The notes under the pieces: generated by a model
What the model was told of the DNA's origin: nothing
The model's database searches: none
Seen by the model: the letters and a program-made list of their open reading frames with translations, nothing else
Part shown: positions 1 to 31,764 of the stretch, one piece after another
Position numbering within the stretch: position 1 is the first letter of the stretch
Layout: each line of letters begins with the position of its first letter
Program-made: the position numbers and the translations under genes
Source: Amia ocellicauda
Taxonomy: Eukaryota > Chordata > Actinopteri > Amiiformes > Amiidae
Direction of reading: 5' to 3'
Length of the DNA: 64,000 bases
Assembly: GCF_036373705.1 (NCBI RefSeq)
Contig: NC_089869.1
Span: 14,085,676-14,149,675 of the forward strand

Positions 1-2180
1 ATACAATTCACATATTCCAGCTACCTATCTGTCTCTCTGTGACTGCCTGGCTGGATTTCCTTAATCATGGGCTATACAGATCAGTGGGTTGCATCTGGAT
101 TAAGCTTTAATTATTGCAGCTCTAAACAACAAAACTTAAACATTACACGAAACAAATAATCGCGAATAAGATATAAACTCAATAATTTACACTTTTGGTA
201 TACAGCTCATCAGGATAATGTGTTTGCATAAGACTAGTATTTTTAAAATAAACTTTTAATTTCTAATGCAATGATCATGAGTGGCAAATGTGTGACTATG
301 AAGACCTCTGAGCAGAATCAAACGCGTAGGTAGCCCAGATTTTGTCTATCCATTACATTATTTTCTGATCACCTAGATTAATGTATTTAAGACGATTTAA
401 TACGTGTTTAAAGCAAGCTGTCATCCAGTGTGTTTTTTCTAATATTCCAAAATGATCATAAAATGTATTGTCCTTAACCAAACTCAATTTATAAAAAACA
501 AAGAAAAAAACACGTTATGAGTTGTTTTTAAGATATTTCTGTTTAAATTAGTAACAGATCTTCACTCATTAGATGTATCAATATGGATGTCTCATTATCA
601 ATATATTACTACTGTAATAGCCTTTTTTTGTATTATAGGACATATGCTATTATGATTACAGTCTATTGTAAGAAGAAAAAAAAGTATGTATATCTGCCCT
701 CAATGGTAGGCCAATACTATTTGCACACAATTATAGGATGTATTTTAGACCTATCATTTGGAGTCTGATTGACAGTAGTATTGAAGCATTGAGTAAGACT
801 TTGTTTTTGAGACCAGATTCTGGAAATGTTAATCCATAAATGGTTAGCAGATTTTGTTTCCAACTTTGTTTTCAATGTGCAGTGGAATGTTTCCAGTATT
901 TCAAAAGAACTCGGTTTATCCCCATAGTGATGATGTGTGAAAACTGGAACACAATCACAGATAGAAGGGGGGAAAGAGTTCTGGATTTACGGTGTGGTGT
1001 CAGTGAGAAAATGCAGACATGAATAGTCACCATACTGTGCCAACATGGCAAAATTCAGACAACTGTATAAAACTAAAGGCACCGCAGTTAACAAGACCAA
1101 TTACCACATTCGTAGAAAATAAACCAAACGAAGAGAAATGTTAGTGTCCTACACTTAAAGATTAAATGTAATTCTCATTATAAATACAAGTAAACTAATA
1201 GTAAGATCACATGCATATTTAAAAGGAGGGAGAACACTGTCCTTTATTAATCCGAGACAGAGTATTTAATTGTTTGAATGCTGGAAATCATTATGTTATG
1301 AGAAAAGCATCAAGAGTGGAGGTCAAGCCAAAACGAGTGGTATAACCGCAACAGAAAACAAAATCTGTTTCTCCGTCCATAAATTCCTCAACGTCCAAAA
1401 TAACGTCGCACTGCTCAAGGCTAAATAAGTGTAAAGGGTGCCACCTTGTGGAATATTATATATATATATATCTACATATATGTTTATGAAATACCTACAT
1501 TTCATGCTTTGGTTTATCAACAGCGCTTCAGTGGTCAAATTATGAAAACGAACGAGGCAATTAAGCTTCACCACCATGAAATCTTATAAATCTATAAGAG
1601 CAACAACAACACTGTCTCATAAATTACAATCATAATCCCTCCCTCCCCACAACCCTAGTCTTATCATCATGTGCAGGCTGTGAAGTGTGGGTGCCAGCTC
1701 CGCCAGCTACAGCTAACATAACCGAAACCACGTGGCGAGAGAAGTCCATGTGTTCCAGTCTGTGGTTTCATGGCCCAAGACAAGTGCAGAGAGTTTTATT
1801 GTGAAATCTGATCCACCCATTGTATCACACAGTAGTCCAGGATACAATTATGCTGCAGTTGCATTGTCCCATTTAAGCTGTTTTCCTCTGTGGTTAATCC
1901 CTCCCCCCTCCCCATTAAAATAAAAAAATAAATAGGTCAAATAAAACCTTCCAATGTATTTACAAGGTGTTAATACCGTTATCCTTAACCAAAAATATAA
2001 TTCAGGTCTGTGATTAAATGCATGTGATTTCAAATATATATGATGACGTAGTCCTATATCAATCAACACATCAACGTATCCTCGAATGCTCTCAGGTAAG
2101 AAATGTCTTGAACCAAGTCTCATATATCATTGAGAAAACAAAATCGAAATATCCACAACCCTGCCTTCCCCGGCGCTGTC
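1..2180. other. Non-coding DNA upstream of CNNM1
   Basis: AT-rich sequence with only short open frames of no recognisable similarity. A short (AT)n run lies near 1453-1471. I see no exon, RNA gene or recognisable transposon here. The part nearest 2180 presumably includes distal promoter sequence of CNNM1. Confidence 0.6.
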
Positions 2181-2186
2181 CGAGCC

Positions 2187-2259
2187 TATTTATAGTAGCG
2201 ACGGCATGCGTGTCTTCTTACAAAATCGCATGACGTCACGGCAGCGTGGTATTTCTTAA
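2187..2259 (+). promoter_or_regulatory. CNNM1 core promoter region with TATA-like box, CRE and short uORF
   Basis: A TATA-like TATTTATAG lies at 2187-2195, about 200 bases before the CNNM1 start codon, and a full palindromic cAMP response element TGACGTCA lies at 2231-2238. An E-box CACGTG follows at 2352-2357. Upstream ATGs at 2206 and 2230 share a frame that stops at 2257-2259, so a transcript starting near the TATA box would carry a small uORF. The motifs are seen directly; the transcription start is inferred. Confidence 0.5.
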
Positions 2260-2396
2260 AGACGTCTAGTTTGCACCGGCCAGTCGCCCGGCTGTGTGTC
2301 GTGGGCACTCCAGCTGTTGCCCTGAATCCAGCTGCTGCAGTGTGATCCAGACACGTGACCCGGCTCCCCGTGTCCGCACACCGCGCACTGAGCATC

Positions 2397-16076
<13,680 letters not shown>

Positions 16077-17560
16077 CAGCACTGCAGGGCAAGGGGCGGC
16101 AGGCAGCTCGACACGCAAATCATGTAAATCAGCAAAAGGAGAAAAGCCCCCTTAACAGAGCCTCCTCCACTAGACAGAGTCAGAAGAGGGCTCCTGTGCT
16201 GGTCCCATCCATGCCCCCCTCAGGATGGGCTGCTTGGTCTCCTCGGGACACCAGGCCAGTGTGTACGTCCATCTGCTTGATCCCTGCACAGACTCATTGC
16301 ATCTTGGTATTCCATTAGGGAGCAAAAGAAAATACTATTCATTTTTGACCATAGCATTTCTTATATATTTTTTCTATCTCTCTCTTATTTCCTAGCCTAT
16401 AAGTTAGATGTTAAGGGAGTTTCTGCTTTCTGGCAACCATCCAGCAAAAAAAATACAGAAACAAAGCTCTAGGAACCTAACAAACATCCCCTCCCTTCCC
16501 CTTGCGTGCTCAGATTGGTCGGCTCTGAAGTCCAGGGTGCAATTGGTTTTCTCTGAACTTCCATTGTTTCCTGAGAGGCTTATGTATCTAAATCCTGAAA
16601 ACGACATCTGAGTTTTCCATGCAATGGACACTAAACATCCAGTTCAACAAGATGGGAGGAACTGCAGGTTTGGAAAACTTCACTTTCAACCTAATTTCTT
16701 TTAGTCTTTGTGTTGTACCTGTCCGATACAGAAACGAGGTAGAATTCTTTAATCTCTCCTGTTTATTACAATATTTTTAAAGAAAGGATTGACAATTTTA
16801 TCTACAGGCGATTGCTTTAGGAGTAATGCAGGAATGCTACAAGGATGCAGAGACACACCGGTGCATGTGTCTATATAGGCAGTCCTTGAATAGCCGTCAA
16901 ATTCCTCATGTTTCCTGTGTGTCCAAAAAAAAAGGAGAGAAACAATATTTTTTTACGGATCTAAAATATATACAATTTAGTATTAATTTACTTTGTAATA
17001 GGTGCAAGCTAATGCAAATAACCATCAGCCAGTACGTTGGGAACCTAATAGTTTTGTCCAGTTAAGACGGTGGGCCTCCAGGATGTTATGATTTGGAGAG
17101 ATTAGGTTTTGGGGAATATCTGCCTCATATACCGGGCATTGTGACTGTGGCAGGAAGCAACTCTTTAGCTTTAGAAAGGTAGCTATAGTCCTAGAATGGC
17201 CTCTGTCTGTGGAAAGACCAGGCCTTTACACAATTCTAACACAGGGGTAATAGTTAACAGGCCTCCAGTGATAAACAAATTATTTATCTGAATATTAGCC
17301 TACTCCGCCAGCTCTTTTTATCTTAACTATGATGGACCAGTGTTGAGTTACACAATTGCTAGTGTGGAGTGCTACTTTTACAAACATGACTTTACTGTAC
17401 ATTGTGACCCAGTTTTGACCTCACTGTTGATTGCTATCTGCAGTTAAAGAAGAAAAAAAGACAGAATAAGAACAATTAGCTGAATATGAACGGGGCATTG
17501 GATTGAAAGAGGACACTTCCCATACGGAAGACCCATATATTTATAATATGTAGAAATAAA
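16077..17560 (+). other. Probable CNNM1 3' UTR
   Basis: Non-coding sequence following the CNNM1 stop. The first convincing AATAAA downstream is at 17555-17560, just ahead of the transposon, giving a 3' UTR of about 1.5 kb. No competing gene is seen. The true cleavage site cannot be determined from sequence alone. Confidence 0.5.
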
Positions 17561-17582
17561 CACTGAAGAGCCTCTCCATATA

Positions 17583-17611
17583 CACTCACCTAAAGGATTA
17601 TTAGGAACACC
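17583..17611 (+). repeat. Left terminal inverted repeat of the Tc1/mariner element
   Basis: It starts CACTCACCTAAAGG directly after TA and is the reverse complement of 18775-18803 except for one base. Confidence 0.95.
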
Positions 17612-17614
17612 TTA

Positions 17615-18655
17615 CTAATACTGTGTTTGACCCCCTTTCGCCTTCAGAACTGCCTTAATTCTACGTGGCATTGATTCAACAAGGTGCTGAAAGCATTCTT
17701 TAGAAATGTTGGCCCATATTGATAGGATAGCAACTTGCAGTTGATGGAGATTTGTGGGATGCACATCCAGGGCACGAAGCTCCCGTTCCACCACATCCCA
17801 AAGATGCTCTATTGGGTTGAGATCTGGTGACTGTGGGGGCCAGTTTAGTACAGTGAACTCATGGTCATGTTCAAGAAACCAATTTGAAATGATTCGACCT
17901 TTGTGACATGGTGCATTATCCTGCTGGAAGTAGCCATCAGAGGATGGGTACATGGTGGTCATAAAGGGATGGACATGGTCAGAAACAATGCTCAGGTAGG
18001 CCGTGGCATTTAAACGATGCCCAATTGGCACTAAGGGTCCTAAAGTGTGCCAAGAAAACATCCCCCACACCATTACACCACCACCACCAGCCTGCACAGT
18101 GGTAACAAGTCATGATGGATCCATGTTCTCATTCTGTTTACGCCAAATTCTGACTCTACCATCTGAATGTCTCAACAGAAATCGAGACTCATCAGACCAG
18201 GCAACATTTTTCCAGTCTTCAACTGTCCAATTTTGGTGAGCTTGTGCAAATTGTAGCCTCTTTTCCCTATTTGTAGTGGAGATGAGTGGTACCCGGTGGG
18301 GTCTTCTGCTGTTGTAGCCCATCCGCCTCAAGGTTGTACGTGTTGTGGCTTCACAGATGCTTTGCTGCGTACCTCGGTTGTAACGAGTGGTTATTTCAGT
18401 CAAAGTTGCTCTTCTATCAGCTTGAATCAGTCGGCCCATTCTCCTCTGACCTCTAGCATCAACAAGGCATTTTCGCCCACAGGACTGCCGCATACTGGAT
18501 GTTTTTCCCTTTTCACACCATTCTTTGTAAACCCTAGAAATGGTTGTGCGTGAAAATCCCAGTAACTGAGCAGATTGTGAAATACTCAGACCGGCCCGTC
18601 TGGCACCAACAACCATGCCACGCTCAAAATTGCTTAAATCACCTTTCTTTCCCAT
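17615..18655 (-). pseudogene. Tc1/mariner transposase interrupted by one in-frame stop
   Basis: The frame starts at ATG 18655-18653 and runs 347 codons to the stop at 17615-17617, broken only by TGA at 18112-18110 (codon 182). The N-terminal part has paired-like helix-turn-helix character (QSAQLLGFSRTTISRVYKEW). The first catalytic Asp is in WSDESRF (about residue 155), the second in QQDNAPCH (about 246) and the Glu in NPIEHLW (about 283). There is no frameshift: the sequence on both sides of the stop is in one frame, so a single substitution explains the break. This copy should not make full-length transposase unless the stop is read through or is an assembly error. Confidence 0.93.
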
Positions 18656-18774
18656 TCAGACATTCAGTTTGGAGTTCAGGAGATTGTCTTGACCAGGACC
18701 ACACCCCTAAATGCATTGAAGCAACTGCCATGTGATTGGTTGGTTAGATAATTGCATTAATGAGAAATTGAACA

Positions 18775-18803
18775 GGTGTTCCTTATAATCCTTTAGGTGA
18801 GTG
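18775..18803 (-). repeat. Right terminal inverted repeat of the Tc1/mariner element
   Basis: It ends CCTTTAGGTGAGTG directly before TA and is complementary to the left end with one mismatch. Confidence 0.95.
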
Positions 18804-18805
18804 TA

Positions 18806-21800
18806 TTTTAAATATATTAAATTTGCATCCACGCATTTGTCACAAAAACTCCCATATATATACAAATATGTTTTAAATGCATTTGTTTTATATTCTCTGT
18901 ATATTTTTTATAAACCCAACATATTTCAAAATGCGGCCAAGTTTTGTAGCATTTAAAATATAATTCTATATTTTACCAAATTTGTAATATATTTGTAATG
19001 TATATACTGCCATATATGGGCAATATATTTAAAATGTGATCTGCCCCCTATATTTGCGAGATTGGGTTAATCCGTATGGGTTCACTCTCACCTCTGAGTG
19101 ATGATGTCTTCTCTAGCTGGTTCCTGGCTCCGTGACAAACCGCCAACCAGATGTGCAGTCTTGTGGGATTGATATTTTACTTTTACATCATTCCTATGGG
19201 CAGAAAACGGGAGAACAACATTACATTGATTTTCAATTTTGATTGTGTTTGATTTGTATTCTTCCCCAATGGCTAGTTACCACTTTATTATAAAATGGTT
19301 GGCGAGTGGTATTGCATTAATCACGTCAGTTTCAATCAGAAAACCAAAAGAGACAAAACACATTTGCTTTAGGATTAACTCAGTACATTGAGAAAGAAAG
19401 CCATAATAGTCCATATGGTTACAATGTAACAGCAAAACACATTCTCTCTACTCAAAACTCACCAAATAGCTTTTGAAAATATGACTCTTAGGGCTTGATT
19501 TTCAAACCTTGCTGCACCACTGCAAAATTCCCTCCACGTTTTCAGAGACTAATAGTCAAAGTGTCTTGTAAGTAAACTCTTGCAGGAGACAACATACATT
19601 TTATAATATATTAATGATTTATTTGTTTATGTATTTATTTATTCACTTCAGAAGAGGTTTATCTTGTAGATGATTTAGAGACTTAGAATGGGGAGGGGGA
19701 TTTTGCACTGGAATAAAATGTTTTGTAATTTGTCCTGAAGATGTTTGCTTATGAGGAATAGCTGACACTGAACCATTACTTTCAGTGGAAATGTGTCTTT
19801 CCTAACCAAGCTATTCTTATACCAGTTAACTGGAAGTGACTGAATATTTGCTGTGAGAGTTACCCCAGCTGTTACCTCCGCTCCTATAGCAGCTGACAAT
19901 TTGAACTTACTTTAAAGCCCATTGGAGTTTATTGGAGGACTGAAATCATACCTAACTGCCTTCCAGCAGATAGAGGTGCTCACTGTTAATCTGTCACTGA
20001 AGAAGCCATCGGGGGGTGGGGGGTTGGAGATGGACGGGATTGGGGGTTAGGGGTATGTATTGTTTCCTGAATACACTGTCTGCTGTAGATTTATGGGAAT
20101 GCTAAGCCAATGAACTGTGCTACTTTCTCTGCATGCGTGGAGTACAGACGAGCATGCGCTAGGATCTCTCTGTGACCAGGGTGAGCGGCCCTGTCTGTCC
20201 GGCAGGGTGGTGTTGGGGAGGGTGGGGGAAAGCGGGGTGGGTTATAACAACTTAGCCTTTAGCATGTAGACTGTGGCCTGAGTACAATGCTGTCTGTTTA
20301 TCAATCCAAGAAAGACGTGCTCATTCACACGCAGACTAACACTTAAAAATGTGAAAAAGGATATATTTTGTGTATAATTATATTTTGGGATCTGACTGGC
20401 AAAGGAAATGTATTCCGAAGGTTGATTGTGTAGATACCTTGTGAGATTGTACTGTTTGTGTGTGAGCAGCATTGTTGAACACTACAGAGGGAGCCAGGGA
20501 ACAATGTACTGATCTTACATACAGAAGGATATCCTCTGTTAGCATCATCACCACACAACCAAAGCAATAACGACTAAATTCTTTAGGGTGCATTAAGCAG
20601 CTTGTGGGATGATTTCTTTAGCTGTATTGTCTTTATGGTTTTAAAATGTCTGAGAGTTGCTACAAAGTATATATATATACACTGCATTACCAAACAAAAA
20701 ATGATGTGATATAGTGTAACAATTGTAAGTTGCCCTGGGTAGTTCAGATTACTTTTCTAAACCCATATACTACCATGCATGCTCCATACACAGCATGTGA
20801 GCTGCGGTACCCCCTGGACCAGCAGAGTAAGCCTTTGTCCCAATACTTTTGATGGTACGGTATGTATATATGTGTTTGTCATACTTCTAATCTGCAATGG
20901 GGAAAATGATAGAAATGTGCAACCTCTTCATTCCAGAAGGGCTGTTTTTCACTCTGGGTGCATTCTGTTCGGAAAGCTATTATGCTCAGGCCACATGAAG
21001 CAAATTTATATTGTGCAATACTGACTGCTGAAGCTCATTACTGGGAGCTTGTGGTGGGAGAAGCAAACGTCCTACACGAGGGAGCCGGAGACAAGGAATC
21101 CGTGGGGGGGATAATCACATAGTTACCAACCATGCTCCCTCTCACTCTACTGTACATCAAAGTATCCAAAGCCCAGTCTGTACTTGAGGAGGAATTTTCC
21201 ACACACATTCCGGAATGACAATAGAACCTTTGCTTTAGCAGTGAAGGGAGCATAGACTATACAGGAAGGATTTCAAACTGGAAAGCATTGTGAGAGTTAG
21301 GATTGTTGAGACATTAACCTTAACCAACAGCATGCAAGCTTCATTATCAAATCATTGCAGAGGAGATAATAAGATTCTCCTAGCAGAACCAAAGAATGGC
21401 TTATTAACAGAAACAATTGATGGGTTTCAGTGAATGAGCTGTGAAGGACTGTATGTTTGTGGTGCAGGGGTGGGGGGTGCGTGTAGACTGGAAGGATCTC
21501 TACCACAGGCTTTCACTAACGAGGGTTTGCCTAAAAACTAGATGTATAGATTTTATATTCATATAGGTTTTCAATTATATACATATAATGTTATGTATAT
21601 AACATTGAAAACTTATAGATAAATAGATAAGGTATATCATTTTTATGAAAAAGATATATGATATTTAGAAATAAATGAGTTTATGCTTTTATCAGATGTC
21701 TAATGGATTTTAAAAATATTTATTAACAGAAAGAAAGCTAGCAAATTACTATTTTGCAGTAAGATATATTACTAAGTCCTCAGTAAAAAGTTTTAAACTG

Positions 21801-22689
21801 ACCTGTGTTGGTGTGTTTACTTATCTCCCCTCTCCCCACGAATCACTTCTCCCAAAACTCTGCATCAGTTACTTCCTTGCTTAAGAATCTCACAGCTGTT
21901 GGCAGGTTTGTTCAATTATTTAATTGCAGCATATGGAGGGTAGGTGTTTTGGAGGAACACAGAACTGAAATCAGTATTCTCCCAGGATCTCTTTAACACA
22001 CACAAAGGCTTTCACGTGACAGTGTGATCCAGACTAGCCAATAGAGCACAGTGCAGTATACCCTATTGTAATTATCCAACATGATATTGCACTTTTTTTC
22101 TAAACAGAATGATACCTCTGTGCAACTGGCTAGTAGGGCAACATTTGGATTTAATCTTGGTCTAAAACGTGAAAAGTGAATAAGGAACAGGCAGTCACAT
22201 CACCTCCACGTTCAAAAAAATGTGGACACAGGCAACATTAAAGCTACCTGCCATTTGTCTTCTTACCTGGTTCATGAAAAAGCTTTTGCATGATTGAACA
22301 TGGCTGCCTGATTGCTGTTGTTTTTCTTCGTGTTCCCAGAGCTTTAACAGGGCATGCCATGTGATGCAGTGACCTTTCACCCCTGGCAGCCCCACCCACT
22401 CTGTAGTAAAGCTGGTCCACAGTTGAGTTCTCTAGTGGTGAAAATCACTGATATTGATTGAAAATATTAATTGAAATGAATGAAACTGAGGCACCAACAG
22501 GAAAAAAATTAAGGGGATAGACTTTCTACAGTATGGTATATCTGATGCAGAATTGTCCCCCAATATAAATAGAACATTTAAGAAATCATGTAAGTCTTGT
22601 GCAACAAATAAATGGTGACCAGCACTCTATTGCTCTGTAACATTTATCCACCCCACTCACAAATCAACATTTACAAGACAAACACAACA
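18806..22689. other. Intergenic DNA between CNNM1 and GOT1
   Basis: A non-coding region between two convergent genes. It includes an AT-rich stretch around 18810-19050 and an AT-rich inverted repeat at 21567-21612 (arms of about 18 bases, loop of about 8). Short frames here have no recognisable similarity. I see no gene or intact transposon. Confidence 0.7.
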
Positions 22690-22710
22690 ACAAAAAATCT
22701 ATTCATATAA

Positions 22711-23745
22711 TTTATTTCCCAAATGTACTTCAGCACAAATGTATTTCTTGCACTTCTCCCAAATGTAGAGGCCTGTGGTCAGAGTGCACAGACACTCACA
22801 CACTCAACCCTTCTTCATAACCAAGTGTACAACTGTGAAGAGGGAAGATCTATACAGCACATAAATACATCACAATGAAAGGCTAAACCATTATACATTA
22901 GACCAGGAGATGTCACTGCTTCCACTTTACAGATATTACAGAAAGCAAGCGAATAAGTGACTTCATAATAATTATCTGGTTGGGACGTTGTGAAGCTGGA
23001 GCTTTTTGTTCAGTTGAAGCTTTTGTTGAAATGAGTCACATTCAAATATTTAAACCGTACTAACAATCCCCAACAGTGAAATCGTCTTCCAAGTAATCTA
23101 TGAAAGTAAATACAGGGTAAAATAAAATAAAAAATCATTACACACAACTAGGCAGACATGGACTGAGTGTGTGCTGATTCAAGACTTGAATTCATCAGGA
23201 GTTCAGGACTTTTACAGCTCAAAGAATTATGCACCTTTGTTCTATACAAGAAAATTAAAAAATAAAATCAACATTACATCATTCATAGATTCCTATTCAC
23301 ACTTTAAAAACATCTTCCCACAAGAGTTTTAAACTCTTGTGATTCAGAAGAATAAAACTTCAAGGATAACCGGTTGTGAAGCTTCTGAAAGTCACAATTC
23401 AACAGCAAAATGGATAAGAATTGGGCTTCTTTAAAGGAAATCACATGGGACTGAGTAATACTGATAAAACAGTGTTACATTGCTCAGTGCAGGGAACGGA
23501 AACCGAAAACTACACTGGAACTGGGCGATAAAGAGGGATTGATAAAATGGTTTAAAATGTTAGACCTATTTGAAATCACAGACTAAGGCATTTAAACTTT
23601 GAACTATACTGCATCTACAGACACGTGTGCTCAGCCAGCTGGAGCCGGTTTGCTGGCAGAGCCGTGCAGCAGGGGGCGTGGTGGCTGTCTCTCGGTGTCG
23701 TGGTGACAATCGGGGTCGGGAGCGAGGGTCCGGTCAGGGGAGGTC
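22711..23745 (-). other. Probable GOT1 3' UTR with polyadenylation signal
   Basis: On the minus strand the GOT1 stop codon is followed by about 1 kb without coding content, and an AATAAA (complement of 22711-22716) marks a plausible end. The assignment of this signal is inferred. Confidence 0.5.
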
Positions 23746-29157
<5,412 letters not shown>

Positions 29158-29255
29158 TCAATCTGATCCAGAAACGACAACCCGGCCACACAAAACACAG
29201 CACAGTACTTTCACCTTCAAGTCCTGCAGGAATAGGGTGGGCGTCAGTCAGTTAG

Positions 29256-29300
29256 CCAATCAGGAATCGTAAATCACAACCTCCTGAGTGGCCAGCCAAT
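29256..29300 (-). promoter_or_regulatory. GOT1 promoter with two CCAAT boxes
   Basis: Two CCAAT motifs in the same context (AGCCAATCAG) end at 29260 and 29300, 40 bases apart and 135-180 bases upstream of the GOT1 start codon. No TATA box is evident, as expected for a housekeeping promoter using NF-Y. The motifs are seen; their function is inferred. Confidence 0.55.
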
Positions 29301-29816
29301 CAGAGCCGAGTATTCTAAAGGTCAACATATAGGATGTGTTTCTGCAGCGAAGAACAGGACGCCGACAGGAAAGAGCAACCATGAGCACCAATGAAAAGAC
29401 AGATACCTATGATTGAAAGAACATAAGCAAATCAACGTAAGTCATTGGAAAGAAGGCGGGTTATAAGCGAAAAAAACATAAAGGTCATTTTTTGGGAAGC
29501 GCCGATTTACACATTTGTGCGCAGATCTGCAGAATTTCACCAATCCCATTGGTGGATCTGCGCAGTTCCGCGCAGAGCTGCGGAAATATGCCCTCACGAC
29601 CGCGACCATAGCAATGAATGGGCTGCCTGCCATAGATCCAGCAGCATCAGTGGGATATTGTACCTGCGTAAACAATGTGAGAGTCGTGTAACTCGTTTGA
29701 TAAGATACTTGTGTTTGCATTTAATAGAAGAGGAAATTACATTATTTTCCTCATTGATAGACATATCTGAATGAGTAAATAAAGTAATGAAAAAATAATG
29801 ATATTGCGATCTCCCA

Positions 29817-29870
<54 letters not shown>
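29817..29870. repeat. (ATT)n microsatellite
   Basis: A pure trinucleotide array of about 54 bp, followed by a short GTA-rich stretch. Confidence 0.95.
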
Positions 29871-30249
29871 GGTAGTAGTAGGCTAGTAGTATTCTATATT
29901 TGAAAACATCTTCTGTTCCAGAATGTATTTATTATTATATTTATTATAATTATTATAAATATAATTATAAAAGCTATTACTAGTGTATATCTGAACATAA
30001 TAACTGACCATAAAATAGCACCTAAGAAAGTCGTATTTGAAGCAACTTATTAAATAAGGGTAGACAGGATGTGGTGCAAAACAGACAAGATAATGCCATA
30101 CGCGACCAAAAAGTATGATACTTGAGCAAAAATGCCATACCAGCCTAAAACACGTCATACGCGACCGAAAACAGGTCATACAACTCAAGGAGACAGCCAA
30201 AATGCATCCATATTATTACATAGTTGTTGCAACGTTTTACTCGTTTTAC

Positions 30250-30252
<3 letters not shown>

Positions 30253-30323
<71 letters not shown>
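30253..30323. repeat. Compound (ATT)n(GTT)n microsatellite
   Basis: About 31 bp of TTA units switch cleanly to about 40 bp of TTG units at about 30284. Confidence 0.95.
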
Positions 30324-31732
30324 AAAGTATGAAGGCATTAAAAGTAAGATTCGCATAAGGGATTAAACATTACACTACACAATATCAGATTGTAATCTAT
30401 ATATACTCCTATTAGACTATTAACCTACAATGTGTTATCATTGCTTCTGAAATATATAACAACAATATAATTCAGTGCCAGACAGAATCCTAATTGTCAG
30501 GATATATTTTAAATTGCAATCCAGAACAGGAAGGAGCTCGGGAGGATAGAGCTTCAAACTTCAGTTAAACAATTGTGTCACCCTGGTACAATGCACACAT
30601 CAGTGATATGTCATGGAGCACATACACATTTCCCAGACGAAATTGGATTATTGTGGAACAATTTAAATAATTTGTATTAGACCAACATAAAGAAATTGAA
30701 TTAGTCTGACATTATTATATTTGACTAGATTTTCTACATTCAGTCTTGTTTGTACAACATAATTAATTCCCAAAAACGGTTAATGTTGAGAAAAAGCATT
30801 TTATTCATGTGGAATCACTGTCCATGATTGAATTATTTTTTTAGTGTAATATTAGGCTGTAAATCCTTGGTAGAGATTGAGTTTGCACTTTAGCACAAAA
30901 CACTGACAATATAGCCTGGGGTTTGGAGGTGTGTTGCAGTTTCAACCAATCAAGTGTTATTCTGGAGACCAGAGGGCAACATTGACTACAAGGTCCAACT
31001 AATTTGCTTTGTTCAGGTCTTTGACGGCCAATACCTTATGTTGTAACTATTTCAATCCTGTGTCTCTTCAGTACATTTAAAAAAGTTAAAGTACTCTACA
31101 CTTGTGTATACTATAACAATTTACAAATATAAAGATGTTAGTGTTTTGTATCAACCAGAAACTGATATGAACTCAACAATGTATCTCACTTGTTGACACG
31201 TTGTAGGCAAAAGAAAAAGCCACTGACCCGTTCAATTCAAATGTTTCAATAGGGGCTTTATTTATTTAAGCCACAAGGGGGCACTCGTAGCTAAATTGCA
31301 AACTGACGTATATTAAAGCAGATTAGAGCTGTTTGCGTTAGGTGGATGGGTAATATTGCTTAGAAATCCTGTTAGGTGCCTGTGTTTGGCTAGCATAGGT
31401 TCAGGCCGAGTTTGAGAGCTCAGGTGTCTCATAGCGCACCACTGCAAAACGCTGTTTTCGAGATATATACCATACCTAATGGGAAATAGTGCGTTTTTGT
31501 CTTCTTTCAATGAGCAGGGATATTTAAAGTCAGCACAGACATTCCTTAGTGGAAGTATTCTGATTGGAAGACACGTATCTCTTTCCACGCGTAGTATACA
31601 TGCAGATTTTAAAAGTAGTTTTATCTTAATTGAAGGTTAATTGAATAATGCGCAATGTTGCATCTGCTACTTTATAAAGTCTTTAACGTACAGTACAATA
31701 CAAGGCTAACTAAAACAGCAGAGCTTTCGCGT

Positions 31733-31764
31733 GTTTGTTTGTTTGTTTGTTTGTTTGTTTGTTT
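31733..31764. repeat. (GTTT)n microsatellite
   Basis: Eight tandem GTTT units. Confidence 0.9.

Larger units (their letters stand above)
17583..18803 (-). mobile_element. Tc1/mariner DNA transposon, DD36E (Incomer-like)
   Basis: A 1,221-bp element with 29-bp terminal inverted repeats (17583-17611 and 18775-18803, one mismatch) is flanked by the TA target duplications 17581-17582 and 18804-18805. It carries one transposase gene on the minus strand. The spacing of the second Asp and the Glu of the catalytic triad is 36 residues, as in the DD36E 'Incomer' group of Tc1/mariner elements, not the DD34E of classical Tc1. It sits just beyond the likely CNNM1 polyadenylation signal. The well-preserved ends and near-intact frame point to recent activity. 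Confidence 0.95.

Noticed and set aside
20815-20870. Sequence resembling the 'GTCCCAATACTTTTG' ends of other Tc1-like repeats
   Set aside because: Only about 20 bases look similar, and no partner inverted repeat or transposase relic was found nearby.
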